Below are positions 1-7,744 of a stretch of 31,535 nucleotides of DNA, piece after piece. The position numbers and the translations under genes were made by a program. Within the stretch, counting starts at the first letter, position 1; each line of letters opens with the position of its first letter. Source of the DNA: Ktedonobacteraceae bacterium (GTDB taxonomy: Bacteria > Chloroflexota > Ktedonobacteria > Ktedonobacterales > Ktedonobacteraceae); NCBI GenBank assembly GCA_014896635.1, contig JADBKA010000027.1, positions 1 through 31,535 on the forward strand. The letters are read 5' to 3'. The notes under the pieces were generated by a model that saw only the letters and a program-made list of their open reading frames with translations, was not told the DNA's origin and did no database searches.

Positions 1-600
1 AGAGCAAAAAGGCCACGCGCTGCTCGCGTTTACCGGGCAGGATGGCCTTGATTGCTTCCCAGAGTTCACCCTCATGGTAGTGATCCTCAAAGAGTGGCTC
101 ATCGGGATGGCCATAGTCAGGCATCGGCTCTTCACGTGGGCGGGAATACATCCGCAGAGTATCCATGACGGCACAGTTCAGGCATAAGTGTAAGTAGCTG
201 AGGGCGCCTGCCAGGCTGGTAAACTCCAGCTTCTGCTCGCTCACAGCCTTCCAGAAGCGGCTAAAGGTATCGTCGATATAACTTTTCTCAACATCATGTC
301 GCAAAGCGGCTTCCCGATAAGGATGGCGCCCCAGCCATTGGCGGACGCTTTCACCAAAGAGCTGGCGCAGGACCACCCAGGCATCATGGTCATTTAAAAT
401 GACTGCCCGCCGAAAGATCTCCAGGCAATACTTCTCATTGCTAGTTCTTTACGGCGATACTTCCCTAGCTCACGGACGCCGTACTCCGCGAGTTCTGTCA
501 GGCTCATTTCCCCAGGAAGCTTCTCCATCCTGATACCCATTACTTTACCTACTTCCTCTTCAGCCAGGTCTGAAGAACGGTAGATTACTGCTGCGTACAA
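1..600 (-). pseudogene. Sigma-70-family (ECF-like) RNA polymerase sigma factor, frameshifted and cut by the window edge
   Basis: The minus strand encodes a protein resembling sigma-70 region 2 of ECF-like factors: after the frame change it reads EKYCLEIFRRAV, then a segment with LRQLFGESVRQWLGRH, a YIDDTFSRFWKAV block, and an LSYLHLCLNCAVMDTLR helix typical of the core-binding and -10-recognition region. The first roughly 53 codons (600 down to about 441) are in one frame, which stops at 394-396. The remainder continues in the neighbouring frame to base 1 and beyond. One missing base near 439-441 would join KELA to NEKYC without other changes. The start is uncertain: TTG at 600 or ATG at 540. 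The gene may be a genuine pseudogene, or the frameshift may be an assembly error. The C-terminal part, including region 4, lies outside the window. Confidence 0.6.
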
Positions 601-706
601 AACGCAATAAACTCTATAATAAAGAGACGACAGTCAGAGCACTAATATGTCTGATAGTGATTAAGCGGGAACAGTAAGAAGACGATCACGATATTCGTCT
701 CATTTC

Positions 707-735
707 TTGCCTCACTGTAACAAAACAGTTATACT
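707..735 (+). promoter_or_regulatory. Predicted sigma-70-type promoter of the Usp gene with overlapping ACTGT/ACAGT arms
   Basis: TTGCCT (707-712) and TATACT (730-735) are separated by 17 bp. Between and across them the pentamer ACTGT or its complement ACAGT occurs three times (714-718, 725-729, 733-737), giving two overlapping inverted repeats over the -10 box. This layout would suit a repressor, but no regulator is identified. The predicted leader of the downstream gene is about 90 nt. Confidence 0.45.
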
Positions 736-831
736 GTATACATACGCAAGGATACTATTGATAATGGCACTGCGCAATGGCACACGCAACCATGAGAAAG
801 TGAATAGCTACACAAAAAAGGTTGTGTCAAT

Positions 832-1551
832 ATGATGCGCATTCTGGTGAGTATAGACACAGAACTCTCACCGGTGACACAGCAGGTACTGCGTACGGTC
901 AGCGAGTTCGTTGAACAGGCTTCACCCCAGGTGTTTTTGCTTCTCCTCAATGTCATCCCCATGACGCAAACGGTAGTTGCCCACCCCGGCTGGTATATCG
1001 GCCAGGATTTGGCACTGGCTCCGACCAGTTGGCAGCGTGCGCATGCCGAGGAAATCCTGCGCCGGGCGGGCGAGATCTTGCAGGGATATGGTGTATCTCC
1101 CGAAAGAACACAGTATATTGTGCGCGTCGGCGCGACTGCCGAGGAGATCGTGAAGGCTGCACGGGAACTTCACGTCAGCCTGATAGTCGTGGGCAGTCGC
1201 GGAAATACGTGGAAACAACGCCTGCGCCGGTTGTTGATCGGCAGCATCTCACGCGCCGTTATACGTTCTGCCCCCTGTCCGGTGATGCTGGTGATACCTC
1301 CGTCTCCTCCACGCAACCAGGATCTCGTCGCATGGTACGAAGGTGCGATCAAACAGTACCTCAGCGAACATACCGATTCTTTGATGGTTCTTACACCACA
1401 ACAGGTAGCGCAGCAATTCACTCCCCCCAGTAAAAAAATAGCGGGCCATAAGGAGATCGCTGCTGCTATCCTGGCACTTGAACGGCTGACGAATGCCGGG
1501 ATACTCTGTCGCCACAATGTGAAAGGTGAGCCACGCTACGTCAACGATTAA
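832..1551 (+). CDS. Universal stress protein (UspA family) with C-terminal extension
   Basis: A 239-aa cytosolic protein. Residues 3-155 form a UspA fold: the opening RILVSIDTELS strand, a central helix pair, and the nucleotide-loop region VVGSRG...LLIGSISRAV followed by CPVMLV. UspA proteins bind ATP or AMP and raise survival under starvation or oxidative stress; the ligand here cannot be told. The loop resembles the ATP-binding G-2x-G-9x-G(S/T) pattern, but 12 residues separate the second Gly from the GS pair, so ATP binding is uncertain. Residues 160-239 are not part of a normal Usp (about 140-160 aa) and look like a small helical or winged-helix-like domain (LTPQQVAQQF ... AILALERLTNAGIL). 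ATG 832 is used; ATG 835 is an alternative. The SD is weak (AAGG). Confidence 0.8.
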   Translation: MMRILVSIDTELSPVTQQVLRTVSEFVEQASPQVFLLLLNVIPMTQTVVAHPGWYIGQDLALAPTSWQRAHAEEILRRAGEILQGYGVSPERTQYIVRVGATAEEIVKAARELHVSLIVVGSRGNTWKQRLRRLLIGSISRAVIRSAPCPVMLVIPPSPPRNQDLVAWYEGAIKQYLSEHTDSLMVLTPQQVAQQFTPPSKKIAGHKEIAAAILALERLTNAGILCRHNVKGEPRYVND

Positions 1552-1745
1552 AGTATACGCGCTTCTTCTCTGCTCTGGCATCACTAATTTTAGGTAATTT
1601 TTTCAGATTTTTACTGGCTCATTCACTCACTCATAGAGTTTTCAACAGTTTCTTCGGAGAGAAACGTTCGCAAACACCCGTCTCATCCTGGGGGATCAGA
1701 TTCCCACCGTACGGAGACCCGCCGATTTCCCCGTCAGGTTACCTC

Positions 1746-1774
1746 TTGCGCCAAAGCGCAAAAATGTATATCAT
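1746..1774 (+). promoter_or_regulatory. Predicted promoter of the dus gene giving a very short leader
   Basis: TTGCGC (1746-1751) and TATCAT (1769-1774) are 17 bp apart. The -35 box is one arm of a perfect inverted repeat, TTGCGC-CAAA-GCGCAA (1746-1761). A start about 7 nt after the -10 would fall near 1781, only about 5 nt before the ATG. That agrees with the lack of any Shine-Dalgarno sequence there, so the mRNA may be effectively leaderless. Confidence 0.4.
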
Positions 1775-1785
1775 AAAAAAGCATT

Positions 1786-3006
1786 ATGAAACAGACATTT
1801 TTCTGGAACACACTCGCGCAACCGATCATCGGGCTGGCTCCTATGGACGGCGTGACCGACGCGCCCTGCCGGACCATGCACGGCCTCTACGGGCGGCCCG
1901 ATGTGATACTGACCGAGTTCACCAATGTTGAGGGCCTCTGGCGAGGCAGCGAACGCATCTTCCGCGATTTTCTCTATACACCGGCGGAACGACCCGTTGT
2001 GGCACAGCTCTTCGGCTGCCGGCCAGAATACTTCTACAAGGCCGCTCATGTTGTCTGCGAGCTAGGCTTCGATGGCGTTGATATCAACATGGGCTGCCCG
2101 GCCCGTAGCATCGCCAACAAAGGCGGCGGGGCCGCGCTTATCCGTGTACCGGAGACGGCGAAAGCCATCATCCGCGCAACACAGCAGGGCGTGCGCGATT
2201 GGGCCAACGGTCAGACACTGGAAGAGCTGGGCATGGAACCGGAGCGTATTCGACGCATTCGCCAGATGAACGAAGAGCGCATACGGCTGTGGGGAGATTC
2301 TGCAACCATTGAACGCCGCCTACTGCCCGTCTCGGTGAAAACACGCCTGGGCTACGATTCAATCGTCATTACCGACTGGGTGAAGGATCTACTGGAACTC
2401 GAACCGGCAGCCATCTCCATTCACGGGCGCACACTGGTACAGCAGTATAAAGGAGAGGCAAACTGGGACGCGATTGCGGCGGCAGCCGAAATTGTACGCC
2501 AGACCGACACCTTGATCCTGGGCAACGGGGATATCCATAACCTCTACGAGGCCGCCATACGCATACGCGATACAGGCGTTCACGGCGTCCTGATCGGTCG
2601 CGCCAGTTTCGGCAATCCCTGGCTCTTCTGGCAAAAAGCGACCCTGAGACAACTCCTCAACGCCGGCATCATGCCCACGCCACAGAATCTGCCAGAGACA
2701 CTTCCCACGCGCGACGAACGGCTGCACATGGCGCTCGAACACGCGCGCATCCACGCGAAACTCAAAGGGGAAGATCACTACGTCGAGCTGCGTAAACATA
2801 TGGGCTGGTATCTGGGGCATTTCGCCGGCGCGAAACGCATTCGCAATGAACTGGTGCGCATCAATAGCCTGGCCGACGTCGAGCGTATCATCACCGCCGC
2901 GCTGGAACATCCTGAACACTTCACGGACGATGGGACGTGCGCCGATCCAGCAGTTTCTACCGAAGAATTGCAGGATGCAGAACTACAGGCAACCTGCTCC
3001 TTCTGA
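1786..3006 (+). CDS. dus: tRNA-dihydrouridine synthase (Dus family)
   Basis: A 406-aa FMN-dependent enzyme that reduces uridines in the tRNA D-loop to dihydrouridine. The TIM-barrel signature is clear: PIIGLAPMDGVTDAPCR near residues 13-29, VVAQLFG at 71-77, DGVDINMGCPARSI with the catalytic Cys at 104, VSVKTRLGYDS, ISIHGRTLVQQYKG, LILGNGDI and GVLIGRASFGNPWLF (phosphate-binding end of the barrel). The usual C-terminal helical domain follows (RKHMGWYLGHFAGAKRIR). Compared with DusA/B/C (about 320-345 aa) it is long: about 40 charged residues are inserted around 138-180, before the VKTRLG strand, and there is an extra C-terminal tail. ATG 1786 is chosen because the barrel begins about 12 residues later. 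Which uridine it modifies cannot be told from sequence. Confidence 0.92.
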   Translation: MKQTFFWNTLAQPIIGLAPMDGVTDAPCRTMHGLYGRPDVILTEFTNVEGLWRGSERIFRDFLYTPAERPVVAQLFGCRPEYFYKAAHVVCELGFDGVDINMGCPARSIANKGGGAALIRVPETAKAIIRATQQGVRDWANGQTLEELGMEPERIRRIRQMNEERIRLWGDSATIERRLLPVSVKTRLGYDSIVITDWVKDLLELEPAAISIHGRTLVQQYKGEANWDAIAAAAEIVRQTDTLILGNGDIHNLYEAAIRIRDTGVHGVLIGRASFGNPWLFWQKATLRQLLNAGIMPTPQNLPETLPTRDERLHMALEHARIHAKLKGEDHYVELRKHMGWYLGHFAGAKRIRNELVRINSLADVERIITAALEHPEHFTDDGTCADPAVSTEELQDAELQATCSF

Positions 3007-3030
3007 TATCAAAACCATAGAAAAAGTGAA

Positions 3031-3260
3031 AATTGGGGGATAATTGGGGGATATGCCACCCCGCGTCGCGGGGACCCGGCGGCTTTCTCCCGCAAGCCCT
3101 TTTAAGTTTCCAGGGCGCCCGCAACGCCTGCAAGGGGCGCTCCCATAAGCGTTAACTTAAGAGGGTATTCCTTCTCTCTCAAAAGAGAAAAACAGGAAAA
3201 AAAGGATTTTTCGGGGGACACCCCCTGACCCCGCCAGGGGGCAAAGCCCCCTGGACCCCC
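3031..3260. repeat. C/G-rich intergenic repeat element with nested hairpins
   Basis: An apparently non-coding cluster downstream of dus. It opens with two tandem copies of AATTGGGGGAT (3031-3052), then a palindrome CCCCGCG-T-CGCGGGG (3059-3073). Near the end are GGGGG-ACA-CCCCC (3213-3225) and a perfect 9-bp hairpin with an AAA loop (3234-3242 with 3246-3254). The ATTTTTCGGGGGACACCC core (about 3206-3223) recurs in degenerate form near 7722 and 10130, so this is one copy of a dispersed repeat. No inverted termini or transposase were seen. The flanks to 3540 hold no convincing gene. Confidence 0.55.
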
Positions 3261-3540
3261 CTTTCTGCTTAAGAATCACAGATCCTATTCAGATAGGACC
3301 GTCTATAGTAGAGTCACAGGCACCGGAGGTGCAAGGCTTGTCCCCACCCTGGAAGAACTCGCCCTGGCCCCCAAAAAAACCTCTACGTGAAAGCCTTGCA
3401 GACTCCCTGGACCACTGCACTTTGCTCTATTCTGTCAAGGCTACATCCCGACTACGACAGAGAAATATCCGCTGTTCCCCGAGGCAATGTTTCCGAGAAA
3501 AGCTGGTGTCGCTCTTTGCAACGCCTTCCTGCCACAGCGG

Positions 3541-3741
3541 CTAGACAAGCATCTCCTCATAATCACCAACAAGTTTTTGAATCTCTCGCAACCGCTGCTC
3601 GGCGCGCTCCACATTCTCCAGCGCCTGAGCCAGAATACGAGCCTCCATCGAAGAATACGACTCGGCAATCTCCGGGTCGATGGTGCCGCCGACAAGTTCT
3701 AGAGCACGAGTCAGCTTGTTTTCCACAGTCGCAGATGACAT
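3541..3741 (-). CDS. Small helical protein of unknown function (66 aa)
   Basis: A short, highly charged protein, acidic overall, predicted to be almost entirely helical: LTRALELVGG, then a long segment MEARILAQALENVERAEQRLREIQKLVGDYEEM that should form a coiled coil or helical hairpin. No family is recognised. It is called a gene because GGAGG precedes the ATG by about 11 nt (upstream of 3741) and the residue composition is protein-like, unlike the overlapping frames. It sits alone in a 1.3-kb gap between dus and the SRPBCC gene. A structural or adaptor role is possible but not shown. Confidence 0.55.
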   Translation of the reverse strand: MSSATVENKLTRALELVGGTIDPEIAESYSSMEARILAQALENVERAEQRLREIQKLVGDYEEMLV

Positions 3742-3935
3742 CGCTTATTATCCCTCCGATCACAAAATGGGACATGCCAGTTGGAACAGCCTGGATGAAC
3801 AGGCACACTTGCAACAAATGTGTCTGCCGGTTTAGATGTCTCTAATGCACAATACGTAGGCTGGCTAGAAATAGTTACATCCTCAGAACATGGCTTTGTC
3901 CGTCGTCTGCATCTACGTCTATATTACACTAGACG

Positions 3936-3957
3936 CAAAAAAATCCCAAACTGGGAT
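3936..3957 (-). terminator. Intrinsic terminator on the minus strand, no obvious upstream gene
   Basis: Read on the minus strand: ATCCCA (3957-3952), loop GTT, TGGGAT (3948-3943), then a run of T (3943-3937). It could end a leftward transcript starting between about 3960 and 4360, but no leftward ORF is visible there. It may instead serve an unrecognised small RNA, or be read-through control ahead of the 66-aa gene. Confidence 0.5.
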
Positions 3958-4145
3958 ACCAACATTCCTATCCTTTCCTGAGAACCAGGCAGGAAAACTC
4001 TCTTCCCTTACCTCGTTCCCCTGTTCTTCTCTCACACCGACCAGCAGGACAACCCGCGCAGTCTACCACTCCTAGCATAAGACCTCGCTACCATTCCCGG
4101 TATCAGGTGAACACAGGATTTGCTATGAGGAGAATACCTGAACTT

Positions 4146-4206
4146 CTCAGCCTCCTTGCTCAGCCTCCCTCAACTCTTCAATTAATTTCTGAATTCTCTT
4201 CAATTA
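4146..4206. repeat. Two short direct repeats in the intergenic region
   Basis: CTCAGCCTCC occurs at 4146-4155 and 4159-4168, and CTCTTCAATTA at 4174-4184 and 4196-4206. They lie in the AT-rich upstream region of the SRPBCC gene. Apart from these, the terminator at 3936-3957 and the promoter at 4272-4280, I see no feature between 3742 and 4363. Confidence 0.4.
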
Positions 4207-4271
4207 CTCATATTCTCCTATAGATAAGATTTTGCTTAGTAAACATATTGTAGTGCTTTATCTATTGATTT

Positions 4272-4280
4272 TGCTATAAT
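4272..4280 (+). promoter_or_regulatory. Extended -10 promoter of the SRPBCC gene
   Basis: TGCTATAAT is a perfect extended -10 element; no good -35 hexamer is found at 17-18 bp. The predicted leader is about 75 nt and ends in an AAGGA site 10-12 nt before the ATG at 4364. Confidence 0.45.
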
Positions 4281-4363
4281 CGCATGGTATGATAATTTCA
4301 GTGTGTTGTTGAATAGAGTAAAGGAAGTAACCGGCAGAGAATAAGAAAGGAAAGGACATCGAT

Positions 4364-5050
4364 ATGGCAACAAACTATGCAGCTCATCACGCTTCGGTAG
4401 TTGTCAATGCGCCTGTTCATCAGGTGTATGCACTGTTTTCCCATTTCAATGACTTCCCCAAGTTCATGAGCTTTGTGAAGGAAGTGACCTATTATGACGA
4501 CCAGAACAGCCACTGGGTGGCTGACATTGCCGGGCGTCATGAGTGGGATGCAGCCAACGAGCAATGGATTCCTGATCGCCAGATCGGCTGGCACTCAACC
4601 AGAGGACTGGAGAATTTTGGCAAAGTAACCTTTGAGCCGGTAGGGACCAACCAGACGAAAGTCGATGTCTACATCAACTACAATCCTCCCGCTGGTATCC
4701 TCGGCGATATTGGTGAGAGACTGGGAGCCGGCAGCCGCTTTGAGCAGGCGCTACAGGAAGATCTGGACCACTTCGCTCGCATGGTAGATGAAGCGCCCGC
4801 CGGCGCGCTCGATCCCACCTCTTCCAACTACCTGTTCCACGAGCGCAGCGCCGCCGCTCAAGGATCTACTACCGAGCGACAGAACGCTACCATGGCAGAA
4901 GAGCCACAGCGGCGGGCCGAAACGGTAAATCGCCCGGTGATAGACCGCGATATTACCGGCACACCATATACAGAGCAACCGCGCGGCCCAGACATTGTCC
5001 CGCCGACCCCGCCACGGCCAGAGAGCCAGCAGGAGCGGCCCGGTTACTAA
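4364..5050 (+). CDS. SRPBCC (START-like, polyketide cyclase/dehydrase-type) protein
   Basis: A 228-aa protein. Residues 8-145 form a START-like helix-grip fold: SVVVNAPVHQVYALFSHFNDFPKFMSF is the classic opening strand and helix of cyclase/dehydrase members, followed by a WVADIAGRHEWDA strand pair, a WHSTRGLENFGKVTFEPV stretch, and a C-terminal helix (RFEQALQEDLDHFARMVDE). Such domains bind lipids or other hydrophobic ligands in a cavity; the ligand here is unknown. Residues 150-228 are rich in Pro, Glu, Arg and Gln and look disordered. No signal peptide or membrane segment is seen. AAGGA precedes the ATG. The gene converges with telA, and both share the terminator at 5114-5138. Confidence 0.8.
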   Translation: MATNYAAHHASVVVNAPVHQVYALFSHFNDFPKFMSFVKEVTYYDDQNSHWVADIAGRHEWDAANEQWIPDRQIGWHSTRGLENFGKVTFEPVGTNQTKVDVYINYNPPAGILGDIGERLGAGSRFEQALQEDLDHFARMVDEAPAGALDPTSSNYLFHERSAAAQGSTTERQNATMAEEPQRRAETVNRPVIDRDITGTPYTEQPRGPDIVPPTPPRPESQQERPGY

Positions 5051-5113
5051 ATAAAACGAGGGAAAACTACGGGATGTGAAAATCGGAGCAGTGTAAAGGG
5101 TGTTCTGCAAGAA

Positions 5114-5146
5114 GGCTAACACTTCCACCGTGTTAGCCCCTTTTAT
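5114..5146. terminator. Bidirectional intrinsic terminator between the SRPBCC gene and telA
   Basis: Perfect 9-bp stem GGCTAACAC/GTGTTAGCC (5114-5122 and 5130-5138), 7-nt loop, followed rightward by CCCTTTTATTT. On the minus strand the flank is less T-rich (TTCTTGC) but still suitable, just after the telA stop codon. Confidence 0.8.
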
Positions 5147-5150
5147 TTCC

Positions 5151-6422
5151 TTATATGTTTATTGGTCTTTCAGCTTTTTGCACCAGGTCATTGATCACGG
5201 CATCGTTGACGCGCGCCGTCGCACCAGCGATGACACGCTGAGCAGTGACGATAGCGGTGTCGGTTTCGGCTCGGCGGCGCTTACCCTCTTCATAGGCATT
5301 GATGATGGCCTGGGACTGCTGCTCGACAGCGCCAGCCATCGCCGCAATCGTCTGAGGAGTCAGCGAGGGCGTCTCTACCGCGCTAGCAATCAGCGGTACG
5401 GCCTGCGCACCGGCGCTACTGTAAGCTGTCAGCCACTCATTGGCAGCCTGGGCAACCACCTGCTCCATCGCAGCTCCCTGCTGCGCCTGAATCATCATGC
5501 GCCACTGGAGAATCGTTCCCTTCATCACCGGGATAGTGAGGTTCATCAGCAGGTCCAACTTTTGCGCCAGGCCAACATCCAGCGTACGCATGTTCGTCAC
5601 CTGGGGCGATGTTGTCCAGCCGACAAAGAGCCGGTTTTTATACTCGGTAATTTTAATCTCCATGTTGCGCACAAACTCGGCGAGCAGTCGCTTGCGCTCC
5701 GCCTTAGGCCGGTCAGCCTGGTTGGCTGGGTCAACCACGATGTCTACGCCTTCTTGAATTGCCAGGTCACGGATCAGTTCCATAACTGCAATGGCGGAGA
5801 TGACCTTCATGATCTCCTGCTCATTGGTCATATACAACTGGTCATAGAGATGCACATTGCGAATCAACTGTTGCTCTTTACCGGAGAGCGTCGCTTTGAC
5901 TTTATCAAGCTGCTGCTCAAGACTCATCGCATCTTCCATCAGTGCCTCGACCAGCGACCTGACCCGTCCAAAGAAGCGCCCGATGCCCTTTCCCCAGTTT
6001 TGCAGCTTCTCGCGTACCCGCGAATCGGAGATGTCGTATTTGCCACGAATCTTGCGCATCTCTTCATTCAGATCACGCATGATGGCGGTGAGTTCTGGAA
6101 TATCGACAGGCTCGACGCTCTTGAGCATGTAATCAATCAGTGAGTTCATACCCGCAATCGCATCCTTGCCAAAATCCATAAAGATCTGGGTGTTGGCGAG
6201 CATCTGCGGGAAGAGCTGCTCTGCAAGCTGGTTGGCGCTGCGCAAACTGTCGGGGGAGAGCAGATCCTTGCAGACCAGAGCTTTGCGCGTGTCGGACGTT
6301 CCGGCAAGGGTGCGCATAAAGTCATCAGCCTGGCTCTGCGGCTTCGGCGGCACCGCAAGCTGCGGACCCGCGCCCGGCACTACGGGGAACTGGACCTGAA
6401 AACCACCTGGTTCCTGCGTCAT
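5151..6422 (-). CDS. telA: TelA-family toxic anion resistance protein
   Basis: A 423-aa soluble, almost wholly helical protein of the TelA/KlaA family (PF05816). Members are linked to resistance to tellurite and other toxic anions and to cell-envelope stress; their biochemistry is unresolved. Recognisable features are the FMDFGKDAIAGMNSLIDYML segment, the DIPELTAIMRDLNEEMRKI block, the coiled-coil centre with LEQQLDKVKATLSGKEQQLIRNVHLYDQLY, and the PQVTNMRTLDVGLAQKLDLLMNLTIPVMKGTILQWRMMI core typical of the family. A proline-rich N-terminal tail (about 35 residues) precedes the domain. It is the last gene of the four-gene leftward cluster; a 74-bp gap separates it from the solute-binding-like gene. 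An AAAGGA site lies upstream of the ATG. The XpaC-like neighbour supports the assignment. Confidence 0.88.
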   Translation of the reverse strand: MTQEPGGFQVQFPVVPGAGPQLAVPPKPQSQADDFMRTLAGTSDTRKALVCKDLLSPDSLRSANQLAEQLFPQMLANTQIFMDFGKDAIAGMNSLIDYMLKSVEPVDIPELTAIMRDLNEEMRKIRGKYDISDSRVREKLQNWGKGIGRFFGRVRSLVEALMEDAMSLEQQLDKVKATLSGKEQQLIRNVHLYDQLYMTNEQEIMKVISAIAVMELIRDLAIQEGVDIVVDPANQADRPKAERKRLLAEFVRNMEIKITEYKNRLFVGWTTSPQVTNMRTLDVGLAQKLDLLMNLTIPVMKGTILQWRMMIQAQQGAAMEQVVAQAANEWLTAYSSAGAQAVPLIASAVETPSLTPQTIAAMAGAVEQQSQAIINAYEEGKRRRAETDTAIVTAQRVIAGATARVNDAVINDLVQKAERPINI

Positions 6423-6496
6423 AACGTTCCTAATCCTTTCTCTAATAGACTCAGCATTGCTATCACTCTTTTTTCAGTAAGGCAGGCATTACTGCG

Positions 6497-7660
6497 TTAT
6501 TGACAGACATTATCTTTCAGGCAGTGTTGCAGCATTAAAACCACATTGGCGTTCGGCACATTGGTGGCCTGTGGACGCTCAGCGAGAGGAATCTGGGAAA
6601 AGTCCCCCATATTTGTGATGCCCGGCACCACTGCCCGAAAGCCATGTTGCTTCCACGCAATTGACTGGATCTGCGGATCTTTCATCGCGTCTATCAACTG
6701 CTGTGCCTGCTTATCAAATGCCAGAATCGGATGATCACTGTAGACTGTCGGCTCTGGATACAACACTCGCACATCTTTCAACAGTTCTTTCGCCTGCTGG
6801 GGATTCTGTGCAATCTTCTCAATGATCTGCGACTCATAGCCAGCATAGAGCGGGAGATAGACCTCACCTCCCTGCTGCAACCACTGGTCGAAGCCAAAGC
6901 CGGAGCTTTTCGACTGCAATCCTTGCGCATCCCTGAGCGCCTTGATGGTCGACAGGACCTTGCGCGCCTGGTCTTCATTAGGAGAAGTATACGGATCATC
7001 GGTAGCGACGATCGCCAGCTTCAAAAGGTAGAGCGTGAAGCCGCTGTTCGATTGTGCAGGATCGGTGCTGCCAATTTTGACAGGTCCCCGGATACCCGAC
7101 GTACCCAGATCCTCCCAGCGCTTCCCCTTGAGCACATAGTTGAGCAGCAGCTCCTTCATATTGACAATGAAGTAACGGTTGTCGCGCTGCTGAACGATGC
7201 GAGCCTTCATTAGCGCATCAGTGGCAGACGGACCGGAGTAAATGACTTCCGGCGTCCTGAGCACCGTGTCAGCTTTATAGGCGGGAAAATCGGCAGTGTT
7301 ATGCTTCGCTTCAAAGACGAGTTGCGCGCCGGCACTCGAAGGCCAGAGACAATCGGTTTTCCTCTGCTTGAGCTGGTCAGTCGGCAGGAGCGCCTGGTCC
7401 AGCGAACCCATCGCCTGGAAATCAACGGCGAGATGGTATTTGTCAGCCAGGATCTTTTTGACCTGCGGGTCCTCCATCAACGGGGACTTCTCACTACCAC
7501 CGACACAACTGACCGTTGTCAGCGGTGGCGGCGGCGGCGCAGGCTTCGGGCTAAACACTAGCAGTCCAGCAATGGAGAGCAGCACAATCAGCAGAATAAC
7601 CAGCCCGATGATAAAGCGCACAGAACGTTGTGCCGTTGTTGTTTTTCCATACTGTTTCAT
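6497..7660 (-). CDS. Membrane-anchored periplasmic-binding-like protein (telA cluster)
   Basis: A 387-aa protein with a short basic N-terminus, one transmembrane helix (about residues 15-36), a run of prolines (40-46) as a spacer, and a C-terminal extracytoplasmic domain. The body resembles a type-2 solute-binding fold: DCLWPSSAGAQLVFE, GPVKIGSTDPAQSNSGFTLYLLKLA and VYSDHPILAFD are in the style of phosphate or molybdate/sulfate binders. There is no lipobox Cys next to the helix. The open frame extends up to 7744, but that part lies in a repeat. ATG 7660 is chosen because GAGGT precedes it by about 10 nt and the anchor then starts at a normal position. The domain matches part of the neighbouring vWA lipoprotein (both have an NPSQSNSG or DPAQSNSG-type loop), so the two may be paralogous or interacting sensors. 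The ligand is unknown. Confidence 0.7.
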   Translation of the reverse strand: MKQYGKTTTAQRSVRFIIGLVILLIVLLSIAGLLVFSPKPAPPPPPLTTVSCVGGSEKSPLMEDPQVKKILADKYHLAVDFQAMGSLDQALLPTDQLKQRKTDCLWPSSAGAQLVFEAKHNTADFPAYKADTVLRTPEVIYSGPSATDALMKARIVQQRDNRYFIVNMKELLLNYVLKGKRWEDLGTSGIRGPVKIGSTDPAQSNSGFTLYLLKLAIVATDDPYTSPNEDQARKVLSTIKALRDAQGLQSKSSGFGFDQWLQQGGEVYLPLYAGYESQIIEKIAQNPQQAKELLKDVRVLYPEPTVYSDHPILAFDKQAQQLIDAMKDPQIQSIAWKQHGFRAVVPGITNMGDFSQIPLAERPQATNVPNANVVLMLQHCLKDNVCQ

Positions 7661-7718
7661 TACTTTTTCTACCTCATGCTTCAGTGGCCCGTGCTTTCTC
7701 GCTCCCCAAATGGAGGGA

Positions 7719-7744
7719 AAAGAGTTTTTCGGGGAGACACCCAC
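7719..7744. repeat. Second copy of the TTTTTCGGGG...ACACCC repeat core
   Basis: AGAGTTTTTCGGGGAGACACCC matches the core of the element near 3206-3223 with a few changes. It sits directly against the stop codon of the XpaC-like gene, within the gap before the binding-protein gene. CTCCCC and GGGGAG (minus strand) can pair here, so the spacer RNA between the two genes may fold. Confidence 0.45.

Noticed and set aside
5100..6143. 347-codon plus-strand frame opposite telA
   Set aside because: It is antisense to a clear TelA gene, with Leu/His/Arg-rich composition typical of a shadow frame.
7661..7744. N-terminal extension of the anchored binding-like protein
   Set aside because: The 28 extra codons come from a dispersed repeat; the SD and membrane helix place the start at 7660.
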